Assembly: GCA_947523045.1 (NCBI GenBank)
Contig: CANNUR010000010.1
Coordinates: 1 to 27,822, forward strand
Reading direction: 5' to 3'
Origin: an uncultured Prosthecobacter sp.
GTDB lineage: Bacteria; Verrucomicrobiota; Verrucomicrobiia; Verrucomicrobiales; Verrucomicrobiaceae
Length of the DNA stretch: 27,822 bases
A program made the position numbers and the translations under genes. The notes beneath the pieces are model-generated. The model saw only the letters and a list, made by a program, of their open reading frames with translations, was not told the origin of the DNA and did not search any database. This document shows positions 1-11,500 of the stretch, one piece after another (position 1 is the first letter of the stretch; each line of letters opens with the position of its first letter).

Positions 1-1319
1 ATGGAGAGGTTCATCAGCGGCTGGATCGGGCTGCGCTGCTTCAATTCCAGGCCGATCTCGGCGAACACCTCGAAGGGCATGGTCGCCACGGCCAGATCCC
101 CGATGCGGTGCGTCTGCACGATCACGTCGAGCGTTGGCGGCATCTCCGGCGAGGCGTAGGCGAGCACGGTGCTGTAGGTGCTGTAGCGGCTGGTACTCAT
201 GGGTTTGATGCGCCTGGCCTTGACCGACTCCGCCCAGGCGACCTCCTCCTTGGTTGGGTAGCGTCGCTCGAAGGTGAGTGTGCGTTGCAGTGAGGTGAGC
301 TTCACATGATCGTGCCACTGCAGCGTCTTGTGCACCTCCATCACTTTGTCCGCGCACAGGTGCGCCACCTCGCGGGCTTTTTCGAAGGGTTGATACCGCT
401 TTTTCTGCGATGGGTCGCGCTTTGCCAACTCCTCGTCGGAGTATCTCTCCAGATTGTTGACGTCGCCGCTGGTGCCGTTGGCCATGATGCCGACAAAGGG
501 CGGATCCTGATGCCGGCCCGCACCGAGCAGCTCGCCCACCCGGTCGGCGAAGATCACGAAGTAGTCGGCCGAGATCGTGTTGGGTGGGATACCGCCGACG
601 TAGTGCAGTCCGTAGGAGGCCATCAGCGAGATCGGTTTGCCGGAGGTGGATCTCAGGGAAAGGAAGGTGATCTGCGGATCAACGGGGCCGGCAGGCTTCA
701 GCAGTCCCTTGTAACCGGGGTTGGTGTCCACCTGCTCGATGTTGTCGTGCGCACCATAAACCGGGCGGCTGCCGGGCATCAGGAACCACCGGCGGTTAAA
801 GACCTGCGTTGGCTCCTCGGCGACACCCCAGGCGATCTGTGCCGGTTCCAGTTGGTTGTGCGCGCGCAACACGCCGTCGGCAATCCGGCGGGTGAGGAAC
901 GCGGTGTAATCGTAGTAGGACTCGCCCTCTTCCAGCTTCGCGCCGCCCGAAGTGTGCGTGTGCGTGGCGGAGATCACGACGCACTGCGGCGGAATGCCGG
1001 TCAGCTTTTCAATGATCTGCTTCGCGTGCGCGGCGACCTCGGCTGAAATGTGGCGCAGGTCGCAAACGACCAGTGCCAGCCTGGCCTTCCCGTCGTCGAG
1101 CACGAGGCAGCGGGCGTGCAGTTCATCGTGCACATGCGTCGCCGGCGGACGGTTGGTGCGGATCGTGGGGTCGGCACCGATGGCTGGCGTGATGTTGCTC
1201 GTTGCTGCACCCGCGCGAAAAACCGGCGTCGCGGCTTCGGAAAGCCCCAGCGAGGCCAAGGCCAGGCAAAGGCGGGTGATGATGCGCAGGCATTGGGCGT
1301 GTCCGATGGGCGGCTTCAT
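1..1319 (-). CDS. Neutral/alkaline ceramidase-like secreted hydrolase (3' end outside window)
   Basis: The frame opens at an ATG at 1319 and runs off the left edge without a stop, giving about 439 residues. The N-terminus is a signal peptide: a positively charged start, then a hydrophobic stretch around residues 11-26, with likely cleavage near 'SEAA'. The mature start 'FRAGAATSNITP' is typical of the neutral/alkaline non-lysosomal ceramidase N-terminal family. 'ISATHTHTSGG' (His120, His122) matches the zinc-binding HxH of that family. 'SYGLHYVGG' (His239) could supply a third metal ligand, and 'NGTSGDVNN' (281-289) matches the conserved glycine/asparagine loop. Family members are zinc amidases that cleave the N-acyl bond of ceramide in the periplasm or outside the cell. 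In environmental bacteria most members are untested and the substrate may differ. The gene lies 197 bases downstream of an alpha/beta hydrolase on the same strand and may have its own promoter at 1365-1370. The family call is firm; the substrate is not. Confidence 0.85.
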   Translation of the reverse strand, partial: MKPPIGHAQCLRIITRLCLALASLGLSEAATPVFRAGAATSNITPAIGADPTIRTNRPPATHVHDELHARCLVLDDGKARLALVVCDLRHISAEVAAHAKQIIEKLTGIPPQCVVISATHTHTSGGAKLEEGESYYDYTAFLTRRIADGVLRAHNQLEPAQIAWGVAEEPTQVFNRRWFLMPGSRPVYGAHDNIEQVDTNPGYKGLLKPAGPVDPQITFLSLRSTSGKPISLMASYGLHYVGGIPPNTISADYFVIFADRVGELLGAGRHQDPPFVGIMANGTSGDVNNLERYSDEELAKRDPSQKKRYQPFEKAREVAHLCADKVMEVHKTLQWHDHVKLTSLQRTLTFERRYPTKEEVAWAESVKARRIKPMSTSRYSTYSTVLAYASPEMPPTLDVIVQTHRIGDLAVATMPFEVFAEIGLELKQRSPIQPLMNLS

Positions 1320-1364
1320 GGGAGTGCAAAGGAGCGGGAATCATCCAAGTGCGGTGACCCGGCC

Positions 1365-1370
1365 ATTATA
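1365..1370 (-). promoter_or_regulatory. Candidate -10 box (TATAAT) for the ceramidase-like gene
   Basis: A perfect TATAAT on the minus strand lies 45 bases before the ceramidase-like ATG at 1319, in otherwise GC-rich DNA. Initiation about 7 bases downstream would leave a leader of roughly 40 bases. No good -35 box lies 16-18 bases upstream, so this is either a -10-dominated promoter or chance. It is the only exact TATAAT seen in an intergenic position in the parts read closely. Confidence 0.4.
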
Positions 1371-1516
1371 GGGTGTCATTCCTTGCTGCTTCATGGACAC
1401 AACGCAATGCACGATGCATTCCTTCCCCCGTCCGGAGTCTCCCGGTTTCTTTGGGCACTGTCCGTCGCAAGCTTGCTGAAGCCTCAGTGAAGCAAGGGTA
1501 CGTGAAGCTGCCGCCA

Positions 1517-2851
1517 TCAAGGGCGCGCGTAGCGGCCATACCAGCGGTCATCGCGGTCGAGCCAGCGATCTAGCCAGGCCAGGCTGAACTGCCGGGCCAC
1601 GGGCGGATAGCTGTGGCCTCCAGGGTAAGAGAACCAGGCGAAGCAGTCACCCGCGCCAAGGCTCGCCAACTCGGACTCCATCTGCTTGGGGGAAATGTTG
1701 GAGCGCTCCTTGTAGTAGCTCAGGGTCTTTTGATAACTCCGCCGCGCCTTGCGCGCCTCCAGCACACTGGGCAGGCCCTCGACATCCCGCCAGTCGCGAT
1801 AGACCTTGGCGACGTCGAGGCATTTGCCCAGCAGGTTGCGGCGGTTGTGGAACTCCCATTCGCTGGAAAGGATCAGCAGCGGGCGCGGCGCCACCAGCAT
1901 CATCAGCTCGTCAAAATCCACCGGCACCGGCAGCGTGGGATCATCGACATAAGGACGGAATTTTTGGATGTAGATGTACCTGCCCGCACCCCGTGCCCAG
2001 TGCTCGCCCGGGCGGTGCCAGTCGAGCACGCCGCCCACGCAGATGGTGGCCGCGAGTCGCGGCTCAAAGGCGCCTGCGAACAGGGAGGTGTGCCCCCCCA
2101 GGGACAGGCCGATGCAGCCGATCTGGGCGGGAACGACAAAGTCCAGCGTCTGCAAAAAGTCGACGCTGCGCCTGATGTCCCACGTGTTCTTGCCGACGAT
2201 GGACCATTCCGGGTGCCGCGCGTAAAAGGGCCGTGATTGCATGACTTCCTCGCCGGGTTCGACGCGTTCGCCATCGGTGAGCAGGTCAATGCTAAGGGTC
2301 ACGTAACCGTAGCGCGCCAGATGCAGGCCGTAAGATCTGCCACCTTCGGTCGTATCCGGCGGGGCATCAGGCGTGGCACCGGAAAGACCCACGGTCTGAT
2401 CCTTGCCAGAGCCTTGGGTGGTGCTGTGGATGCAAATCATGGCGGGCGCGGGCTGGCGGCGCGCGCTCTCCGGCACCAGCAGCCAACCGGTTACGCGGTC
2501 ATCCGCCTCGGTCTGAAAACGGACGTGAAAACGCTCGATGCCGCCTTTCTCCTCAGCCATCTGCTGCTTGAGCGCGGCGAGCTGTTGCGCCGTCAATCGC
2601 TCGGAGGGACAACCAGGCTTCAAAGTCACCATGCGCATTTCTGGTGCGAGCGCCGGGAGGGTGGTCGGAAAATCACCCAGCAGGTCGAGCCAGGCACGTT
2701 CCACCTGGGCGCGACGTTCGTGCCAGGGAGCGTCTTTCTTCATCGGCTCGGCGGCCAGAGCGGGAGCGGGGCGCAGCAAAGACGCGCCGGCCAGAGCGGC
2801 GGCACCTCCGGTGATCCACTCACGGCGGGTGGTTTCAGTGGCTCGGTTCAT
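1517..2851 (-). CDS. Tat-exported alpha/beta hydrolase (acetyl xylan esterase / dienelactone hydrolase-like)
   Basis: This 444-residue protein has a twin-arginine leader (TRREWITGG, then a hydrophobic alanine-rich stretch), so export in folded form is likely. The nucleophile elbow is 'GLSLGG', with Ser250. The catalytic His is probably His413 in 'YPGGHSYPP' near the C-terminus. The segment that normally carries the acid, after 'APRPLLIL', reads 'SSEWEFHN'; a Glu (331 or 333) stands where family members usually have Asp. About 60 charged residues separate this strand from the catalytic His, longer than usual and probably a helical lid. Related proteins are carboxylesterases acting on acetylated polysaccharides or other esters. 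The substrate cannot be read from the sequence. The ATG at 2851 places the Tat motif correctly. It is followed on the same strand, after 197 bases, by the ceramidase-like gene. Confidence 0.8.
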   Translation of the reverse strand: MNRATETTRREWITGGAAALAGASLLRPAPALAAEPMKKDAPWHERRAQVERAWLDLLGDFPTTLPALAPEMRMVTLKPGCPSERLTAQQLAALKQQMAEEKGGIERFHVRFQTEADDRVTGWLLVPESARRQPAPAMICIHSTTQGSGKDQTVGLSGATPDAPPDTTEGGRSYGLHLARYGYVTLSIDLLTDGERVEPGEEVMQSRPFYARHPEWSIVGKNTWDIRRSVDFLQTLDFVVPAQIGCIGLSLGGHTSLFAGAFEPRLAATICVGGVLDWHRPGEHWARGAGRYIYIQKFRPYVDDPTLPVPVDFDELMMLVAPRPLLILSSEWEFHNRRNLLGKCLDVAKVYRDWRDVEGLPSVLEARKARRSYQKTLSYYKERSNISPKQMESELASLGAGDCFAWFSYPGGHSYPPVARQFSLAWLDRWLDRDDRWYGRYARP

Positions 2852-3011
2852 GAAGCGTTGGAGGGGGCATCGCGTCCGGCGCTGAGACGATTCATCATCC
2901 GGCCCAGCGCCTCGATTCAGATGAAACGGGAGTCAGGCCAGCCATGGACAGGCATGAAGTGACAGCGTTCTGCCCCCTCAGTGTGCTTCACAACGCTCAG
3001 CGCGCATGGAT

Positions 3012-3278
3012 CTAGCCGGCATTGCCGGCGGTCTCATCCGCCACGCCGCTCTGCTGGAAATCGGGCAGGCTGTCGAGGTAGAGCTGCTCGACCTTTTGCC
3101 GGGCCCAGGGGGTGCGGCGGAGGAAGGTGAGGCTGGATTTGATGCTGGGCTGCCAGGTGAAGCAGTTGATCTGGATGATGCGGCCGAGCATCTCCCAGCC
3201 GTAATGGGCCTGGAGTTCGGTCACCATCCTTTCGAGGGTGATGCCGTGCAGGGGATTCTTGGGGCCGGCGGCGTGCAT
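3012..3278 (-). CDS. VF530 family small DNA-binding protein (DUF2132)
   Basis: This 88-residue protein carries the core of the VF530 family: '[15 protein letters not shown]', 'HYGWEMLG', '[14 protein letters not shown]' and '[17 protein letters not shown]'. These match the family almost from end to end. Family members are about 70-80 residues, form a small helical fold and are annotated as DNA-binding on structural grounds; the cellular role is unknown. This copy has a short extra tail rich in Asp, Glu, Gly and Ala. The start is 12 bases after the stop of the DUF1501 gene on the same strand, so the two are probably co-transcribed. The ATG is preceded by CCCC rather than a Shine-Dalgarno sequence. 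Family identification is strong. Confidence 0.9.
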   Translation of the reverse strand: MHAAGPKNPLHGITLERMVTELQAHYGWEMLGRIIQINCFTWQPSIKSSLTFLRRTPWARQKVEQLYLDSLPDFQQSGVADETAGNAG

Positions 3279-3290
3279 GGGGCGTGCCTG

Positions 3291-4760
<1,470 letters not shown>

Positions 4761-4916
4761 GGGAGGAAGTGGGTTCGGTCGTGAAAGTCTGCCAGAGCGC
4801 GCCTAACCAGGTCAAGCGTCAAACACTGCTGCACTAACGAGGCGGGGCGCCTGTTCTTGCCGGGCGGGCGGCTCGCGGCCGGAAAATGCATGGGGGCGGC
4901 AGTCCAGGCCATCGGG

Positions 4917-5516
4917 TCAGGGCCGGCCGAGCAGGCGTCGCACTTGATCTTCGCTGTAGGCCGGGTTGCGCTTCTGCTCCTCGAGTTCGATGAATTCCGG
5001 CCGCTCATTTTTCTGCTGGCTGCGCAGCGCGTCGCGATCCGCCCGGGTGCGGAAGCGTGAGGAAGCCCCTTCAAACACCTGGCTGCCAGCGCGGGCGGTC
5101 TGACTGGCGAGCGCGCTTTCGGGGGTCTCGAAGCCGTCGTTGGCACCGGTTGCCACCTGGTCGCCGCGGGCATAAGCCTGGCCGGCCAGGCCGCTGTCGC
5201 GGTCAGCGCCCGACCACGCTTCGGCGCGGTAGGACGGTGTGCTGGCATAGGGTTTGGCGCCGGTGAAGGAGGCGGCCTTATAATTTTTGCCCGACATGGC
5301 CCTGCCGTTGCCGCTTTGGCGCGCCAGCGTCGACTGAACGCCAGGATCATAGCGGCTGCGGTCATTGGGGTCGTTCATGCGCTTGCGGGCGGCCGCGAAA
5401 CGTTGCTGCATGGTTTGTGACATGAGCGGGGTTGATTCGCGCTCCGGTCGTGAAGATCCGCAGGCGCCGAGCAGGGGCGTCAGGGCCAGCAGAAGGCGGA
5501 AGGTCAGGGAGGGCAT
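4917..5516 (-). CDS. Small lipoprotein, unknown function
   Basis: This 199-residue protein starts at the ATG at 5516; an in-frame GTG at 5522 would add two residues. The leader 'LLLALTPLLGACGSS' contains a lipobox (LGAC), so the mature protein is probably lipidated and anchored in the envelope. The rest is low in hydrophobic residues and rich in Ser, Ala, Arg, Gln and Asp, and looks largely disordered. It contains a 'KNYKAASFTGAKPY' segment and a charged tail ending 'VRRLLGRP'. No family is recognised. The start is 9 bases after the stop of the giant TPR gene (3 bases if GTG is used), so translation of the two is probably coupled and they may act in one envelope complex. That partnership is inferred from spacing only. 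Confidence 0.75.
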   Translation of the reverse strand: MPSLTFRLLLALTPLLGACGSSRPERESTPLMSQTMQQRFAAARKRMNDPNDRSRYDPGVQSTLARQSGNGRAMSGKNYKAASFTGAKPYASTPSYRAEAWSGADRDSGLAGQAYARGDQVATGANDGFETPESALASQTARAGSQVFEGASSRFRTRADRDALRSQQKNERPEFIELEEQKRNPAYSEDQVRRLLGRP

Positions 5517-5525
5517 CGGCACGGT

Positions 5526-8500
5526 TCAGCGGTCGGTCGGAACCAGCTTGCCGGCACGGGCGGCGAGAAACAAGACTTCTTTTTCGACCCCGCCGGGCAG
5601 GTGGTGCTTGGGTAGCTCGGCGGCGATGCGGCCGAGTTTGCCCCAGGCGCGGTACAGGTCGACGAGCAGTTCCGCCGTCTCGCCGGGCAGGGCCCAGTTG
5701 TGGCGTCTGAGAAAGTCCTCCGCAGGCTCGAAGGCACCCTCCTCGATGAGGAAACGCACCCAGGCGGTGCAGAGCCCGGTGTGCAGGGTCTGGCTGCCGT
5801 CGTTGCGGTCGAGCGCGGCCTCAAACAGTTCGCGGGCAAGACCGCGCTCGCCGATGGCGACAAAGGCCTGCGCCCACTCCACGGGCTGACTGCCGCCGGG
5901 CTGGCTCTTACGCACGACTTCGGCAAACAGCTCGCGCACGCCGGCGCTGTCGCCGAGGGCATGGGCAATGCGCACCATGAGCGGTCGTTTGCGGCCGTCG
6001 AGGCGCAGGGAGGGAAGCTCAAGCAGGGTTTCGCAGGCCTGGCGGGCCCAGGCCGGGCGACCGAGTTCCAGCAGCACTTCGGCGCCGAGTTCGAGGCAGC
6101 CGTGGTCGCCTTCGCGGGCCGCGGCCCAGCCTTCGGCGAGATCCTTGCTGGCGCTGTCCGGCAGGGTTTTGGCAAAAGCGGCCAGGGCAAGGGCCGCCGT
6201 CGGGCGATCGAGGCCGGCGCGGGTTTCCGAACGCAGCACGTTGATCCAGGCGCTTTGCTGCGGCCCGCCGGCGCGGCCGCGCATCCAGTCGGCCAGGGCC
6301 TGCAATGCCTCGCGGTCGCGGCTGCGGGCGCGGAACAGGGCGGCGACCTGGGGGCGACCGAGTTCCGGCGTCCAATCGGGATCGGCGCTGTGCAGCTTGA
6401 GCTGCTCCAGGCGCAGGCGGAAGCGGTCGGCGTCGTCGCGCAGGCTGCGCTCGGCCTGGATCAGGTAATTGAGCGCTTCGGGATTGCGACCGTGGCGTTC
6501 CAGCAGGCCGGCGAGATCGAGGATGGCGGAGAGGGTTTTTTGGTCGACCGCCAGAGCCATGAGGACGCGAAATTCTTCCCAGGTGCCGGCCTCCGCGAGC
6601 AGGCTGGCGCGCAGGGCAAGCACATCGCGCCAGTGAGGGTGCGGCTTGCCGGTGAGATCGACCTCCGCAAGCGCGGCCAGGGCATCCGCCGCGCGACCCT
6701 TGCGCTGCAGCAGGCGCGCGCGGCGCAGGCAGGCTTCAATGTCCTGGGGCACGTTCTTTTCCGCGTTGATCGTGTGGGCCAGGTGCAGGCGTTCCCAAGC
6801 GGCAAGCGCGGCCGCGTCGTCACCGGCGCGCTCCTGCAGCAGTGCCAGTTCGCGCAGGTACGGCACCTCGTCGGGCACGCGGCCCTGCAGCACGCGGGTG
6901 ACTTCGGCGCGGAAACCGAGTTCCTGCAGGGTGGCGAAGTCGAAGTTTTGGGCGAGGAAATGGGCGTGCTTTTCGCGCAGCACCTCGTCGCCGGGCTGCG
7001 GTGGTTTCATCGGCGGCTCGGCGGCGAGCAACTGCTCGGTGAAGGCCAGGCCGCTGGGGGTGTCGCGGGCGGCCTCGCAGGCGCGCAGCAGCCAGAGGGC
7101 GTACTCGGGGTTGGCGGGCGCACGGCCGGGCAGCATGCGGTAGACCTCGACGGCCTCGCGCGCCATGCCGTTGCTTTCCAGGCGGCCGCCGAGTTCGCTG
7201 AGGGTGTCGACGGAGACCTCCATGCGCATGTCGACGCTGGCGAGGTGCTCGCGGATCAGGCGAAGGCGTGTTGGAAAATCCTCCTGGCGCAGCCGGCGCA
7301 GCAGGTGGCCGAGCCGCCACTCGCCGAACTCAAAGCCGGTGCGCGAACTGAGCGTCAGGTTGCCGAGGCGTTTGTCGAGCCGGCGGTTCGCCTCCTGAAC
7401 GACACCGCCCAGCCCCTGTTGGACGAGCACCGCCTGGATTTCGCGGGTTTCCTCCCAGAAGCTGCGCAGGTGCTGGGGCTCCTCGTGGCGGACCGAGCCC
7501 TGGGGCAGCAGGATGCCGCGGATCTCGCCCATCGGGCGGGCGGCGACGAAGTCACCGGTGACCAGCCGTTCGAGCTCGCCGGCGGCGGCGTGCTCTGCGC
7601 CGGCGAGGCCGGTGACCACGGCCTTGCGCAGGCGCGTCATCGCCGAGTCGGGGGTGCGCTGCAGGTGTTTCCAGGCCTCGCCAAGGGTCTGCTCGCGCTC
7701 CTGCAGGGAGACCGCGAGGCGGCTGGCGGTGGTGAGACTGTACACGTAGGGATCGTAGGTGCCGCGGTAGGGGCCCGGCCGGGCCGGCGCGCGCACGACC
7801 TGGCCGAGGTATTGGCGCGCCAGGTCCCAGCGCTCGGCCGACTCGGCGATGCGCGAGAGGAAGTAGGCGTAGTCGGCGGCGAGCGCCGGCGAGTTGCGGC
7901 GCAGGCTTTCGCCCAGTTCCAGGGCTTCGGTGTAGCGCTGGCGATCCTGCAGCGAACGGGTGATTTCTAGCACGGCGGCATTGGCCAGCAGGCGCGAGGC
8001 GCCGAGTGCGGCAAGTTCGCCGCGGGCGTAGCGGAAGCCTCCGAAGTCGGTCAGCAGGGCGACCGCGGCCTGCAGCAGGCGTCGACGAACTTCTTGTTCG
8101 GCAATGTTGAGGCCGGCCTGGCCGGCCCAGGCGAGGGCGTCGTCCATGCCGTGGGATCGCAGGGTGAGCCAGACCCGGCAGAAGCGTGCCTCCAGGCCCG
8201 GCGGATCGCCCAGAACCTCGTGCAGCGCGGTGCGGAAGCCGTCGCCATCGCCGGCGTAAAACAGCGCCCACAGGCGTTCGACCGGCGCACGCCCGGCCGC
8301 CTGCCAGTCGCGGCTCCAGGTGGCGAGTTCGGCGGAATCGCCGCGGCGGCGCAGCAGGCGGGCCAGTTCCTCGACGGCGCGCAGGCGAAGGAGTTCAACG
8401 TTGTCAGGCAGGACGACAAGTTCCGGTCGCGGCAGGTTGAAAAAGCTGCGCAGGCGACCGGCCTCCTCGTGGGTGAGGCCGGTGGCGGCTTCGACCTGGC

Positions 8501-11500
8501 CGGCGAGTTCGGCGACCGGTCCGGGAGCCCCCTCCTTGCGGGTGTCGGTGAGCGGCAGCGGCAGGCGTGCCGGGTCGGCGGGTCGGGGGGAGGTCGGCGC
8601 CTGGGTCTTGGCGAGAATGTCACGCAGCCGGGTTTCGGCCGCGGCATCGTCGGCGAGGCGGAGCGACTTCAGGGCGATGCGGAACTGCGAGCGCGCGTCC
8701 CAGGGGCGCACACGCGCTACCTGCTCGTAGACCCGTCGCTCGGCCTCCTCCTGGCCGGTTGTGCGGTAGTGCTCCGCCAGGCTTTCGAGTGCGGTGGCAT
8801 CCTGGGTAAAGCGGCTCTCCAATCGGCGGCGAACGCGGTCGGCCTCGGCAATTTGGAAGGTTTGCTCGAGCAGTTCGACAAGGCGGCGCGACTCAGCTGC
8901 CAGGGCGGCGGGCGGGGCGGCGGCGGCGATCTGTTTTTGGAAGTAGATGGCGGCGTCAAGGTCCTGGACGCGCAGGGCGGCGTCGCGCAGTTGGCCGGAG
9001 GAAAAGGGCGTGTCGGGCGCAGTGTAGTAGGCCTGCTTCATCGCCTGGAAAGCGCGGGCGTGGTCGCCCTTGCGTTCGTACACTTGGGCGAGCGCCTCGT
9101 GGTAAAAGCCGTCGAAGGGATGCTTGCGTGCCAGGACGGCAAGGCTCTTCTCGACGAGATCAAGGCGGCGGGTGGTTTCTTCGGCCGCCAGTTCGCCGCC
9201 GCGGCTGTCCCAGAGCAGGCGGTCGAGGAAGCGTTTGTAGGCTTCGCGCCGGCGCTTGATGTCGGTCTCGCGCTCGGTGATGGCGGTCTGCATGGCGACG
9301 AATTCGGCGAGCTGGTTCTGGCGCAGCAGCAGTTCGGCCTGGCGTTCCATGAGCGGGATGGCGGCGCTGTCGCCGGCGCGGCGGATGGCCTCGCGCCAGA
9401 GGGCGGCGGCGTCGTCGGGCCGCTGCTGCAGCAGGTAACACTGGGCGAGCGCGGCGATCAGGGGTTCGGCATCCGGATGGCGGCGCAGACCGGCCTCGAG
9501 CAGTTCGGCGGCCTCGAGCCCCGGGGGCGGCACCGGTTGATCCGAACGCCAGCCGCGGCTTTGCACGGCCGCCAGTGCTGCCTGCTCCGCCTCCAGCAGC
9601 AGCTCGCTCAGGCGCAGCACATGGCGGATGCGACCGGCCTCATCGCGTTCGATCAGACGGCGCAGCAGGCGCTCGGCCAGCGAGCGGTTCTGGTCGGCCA
9701 GCGCCAGTTCGAGCAGCAGCTTGTCCGCCTCCAGCGAAAGGTCGCTCTCGCCAGCGGTGGCCTGCAGGCGCTGCAGCAGCGGGTAGGCCGCTTCGTGCTG
9801 GTCGGTGCGCAGCGCCCACCAGGCGGCGCGAAAAAGTGCGGCACTGTCGGTGGGCGACGCTTTCGCAGCCAATTCGCGTGCCTTGTCGAGCACGGCCTCA
9901 GGCAATGCTGGCAGCCCGGGCTCCTCGGCGACGCCGGCGAAGCCACGACCCGTGAAGGCATCGGGCAGGCGAAACTCGCCGGCAGTGCCCTGGCGCACCG
10001 GCGCCTCGACACCGGCGTCACCGAGCAGGACGGCGAACAGTCGTTCATCGACTTCGGCGCGTTCTTCATCACTGGCGGAGGCGCCCCAGGCCTTCTCCAG
10101 CCAGGTCGCGGCTTCCGTGGCATTGCCCTGTTCGCTGAGCAGGTCGGCCAGCCGCAGCCACTGGGCGCGACCGGCGTCCGGCCGGCGAACCTGTTCGCGC
10201 GCGAGCACGAGGGCGCTGGTCGGGTCCTGGCCGGCAGCAAGAAAGCCGGCGGCTTCGTCGAGGCGGCGGCTGCGTTCGGCGTCGCCGGTCGCGGCGTCGA
10301 TGTAGCGGCGCAGCAGGGTGTCGGCAGCGGCGGCATCCTTGCGGGCGCGATGAAAGGCGGCCAGTTCGAAGACGGCCTCCTGGCGGCCGGGCTCGCGCTC
10401 GACGCGCCGGCGCAGGATGAGTTCGACGATGCCGTCGAGGGCGCGCGCCTGGGCAAAAGCCAGGGCCTGCTTTTCCAGTTCTGCGTCGGCGCCTTCCAGC
10501 AGAGAGCGCAAACGGGTGGCCGCGGCTTCAGGGGCACCGAGGCGCAGGTCGGCCTCGCAGCGCAGGAAAAGCAGCGCCGGGCTGGCGCCGTCCTTCAGTC
10601 GCTCGTCGAGCAGTGCCGCCGCCTCCCGGGCGCCCTCGTGGTCGAGCAGCAGGCGCACGAGTTCCCAGCGGTAGGCCTCGACCCCGGGCAGGGCGGCCAC
10701 CAGGGCGCGCAAGGCCGCGAGCTGGCCGTCCGGGTCGATGATGACGGCGCAGAAGCGGGCGAGGTCGCGCAGGGCGTGCTCGGCGGGAGGTTGTGCGGCA
10801 GCGGCCGCATCGAGCCGGTCACGCAGTTCCTCGAGCCGGCCGAAGCGCTCATGCAGGCGCACGCGGCGGCGGAAGAACTCCTCGTAGCGACCATCGCGGA
10901 AGTCGAGCAGGGTCAGGCCCTGGGTCAGGGCGGCATCCGCCTGCTCGAAGTCGCCGGCGAGTTCGTGGATGCGTGCCAGGTCGTGGTACGCCTCCAGGCG
11001 CCGGCGCGGATCGCTCTGCTGCGCCAGGCGCGAGAAGAAGGCCGCGGCCTCGGCGGGCAGACCGGCGCGCAGCAGCAGGTCGGCGACCCGGCGCGCGAGG
11101 TCGAAGTCGTCGGGCCGCAGGGACGCGGCCTTTTCCCAGGCGGCGCGCGCTTCGGCGGTTTTGCCGGCGGCGAGCGACTGGGTGCCGAGTTCGAGCCAGG
11201 TCTCGGCAGCAACGGGATCGTCGGCGGGCAGCGCTTGTGCCAGGCGTTCGAGAAAGCGGCAAGCAGTCGCCGGATCGGCCATTTCGCGTGCCACCTCGGC
11301 GCGGGCGCGCAGGGCGGCGCGGTGGTCGGGCTGGGCGGCGAGCACCTCGTCGTAGAGCGCTACCGCACCGGCGAGGTCACCGCTGCGGCGCAGCAGGTGG
11401 CCCTGGACGAGGCGCAGGGTCGGGTGGCCGCTGCGCCCGGCCTGGGCGGCGACGTGGTCGAGCAGCAGGCGGGTGGCACCGTGCTTGTCGTAGAGCGCCC

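Noticed and set aside
5279..5284. An exact TATAAT on the plus strand
   Set aside because: It lies inside the lipoprotein coding sequence (Lys-Asn-Tyr-Lys codons) with no plus-strand gene downstream.
5700..7970. A 756-residue open frame on the plus strand
   Set aside because: Antisense to the TPR gene, low-complexity composition and no recognisable motif.
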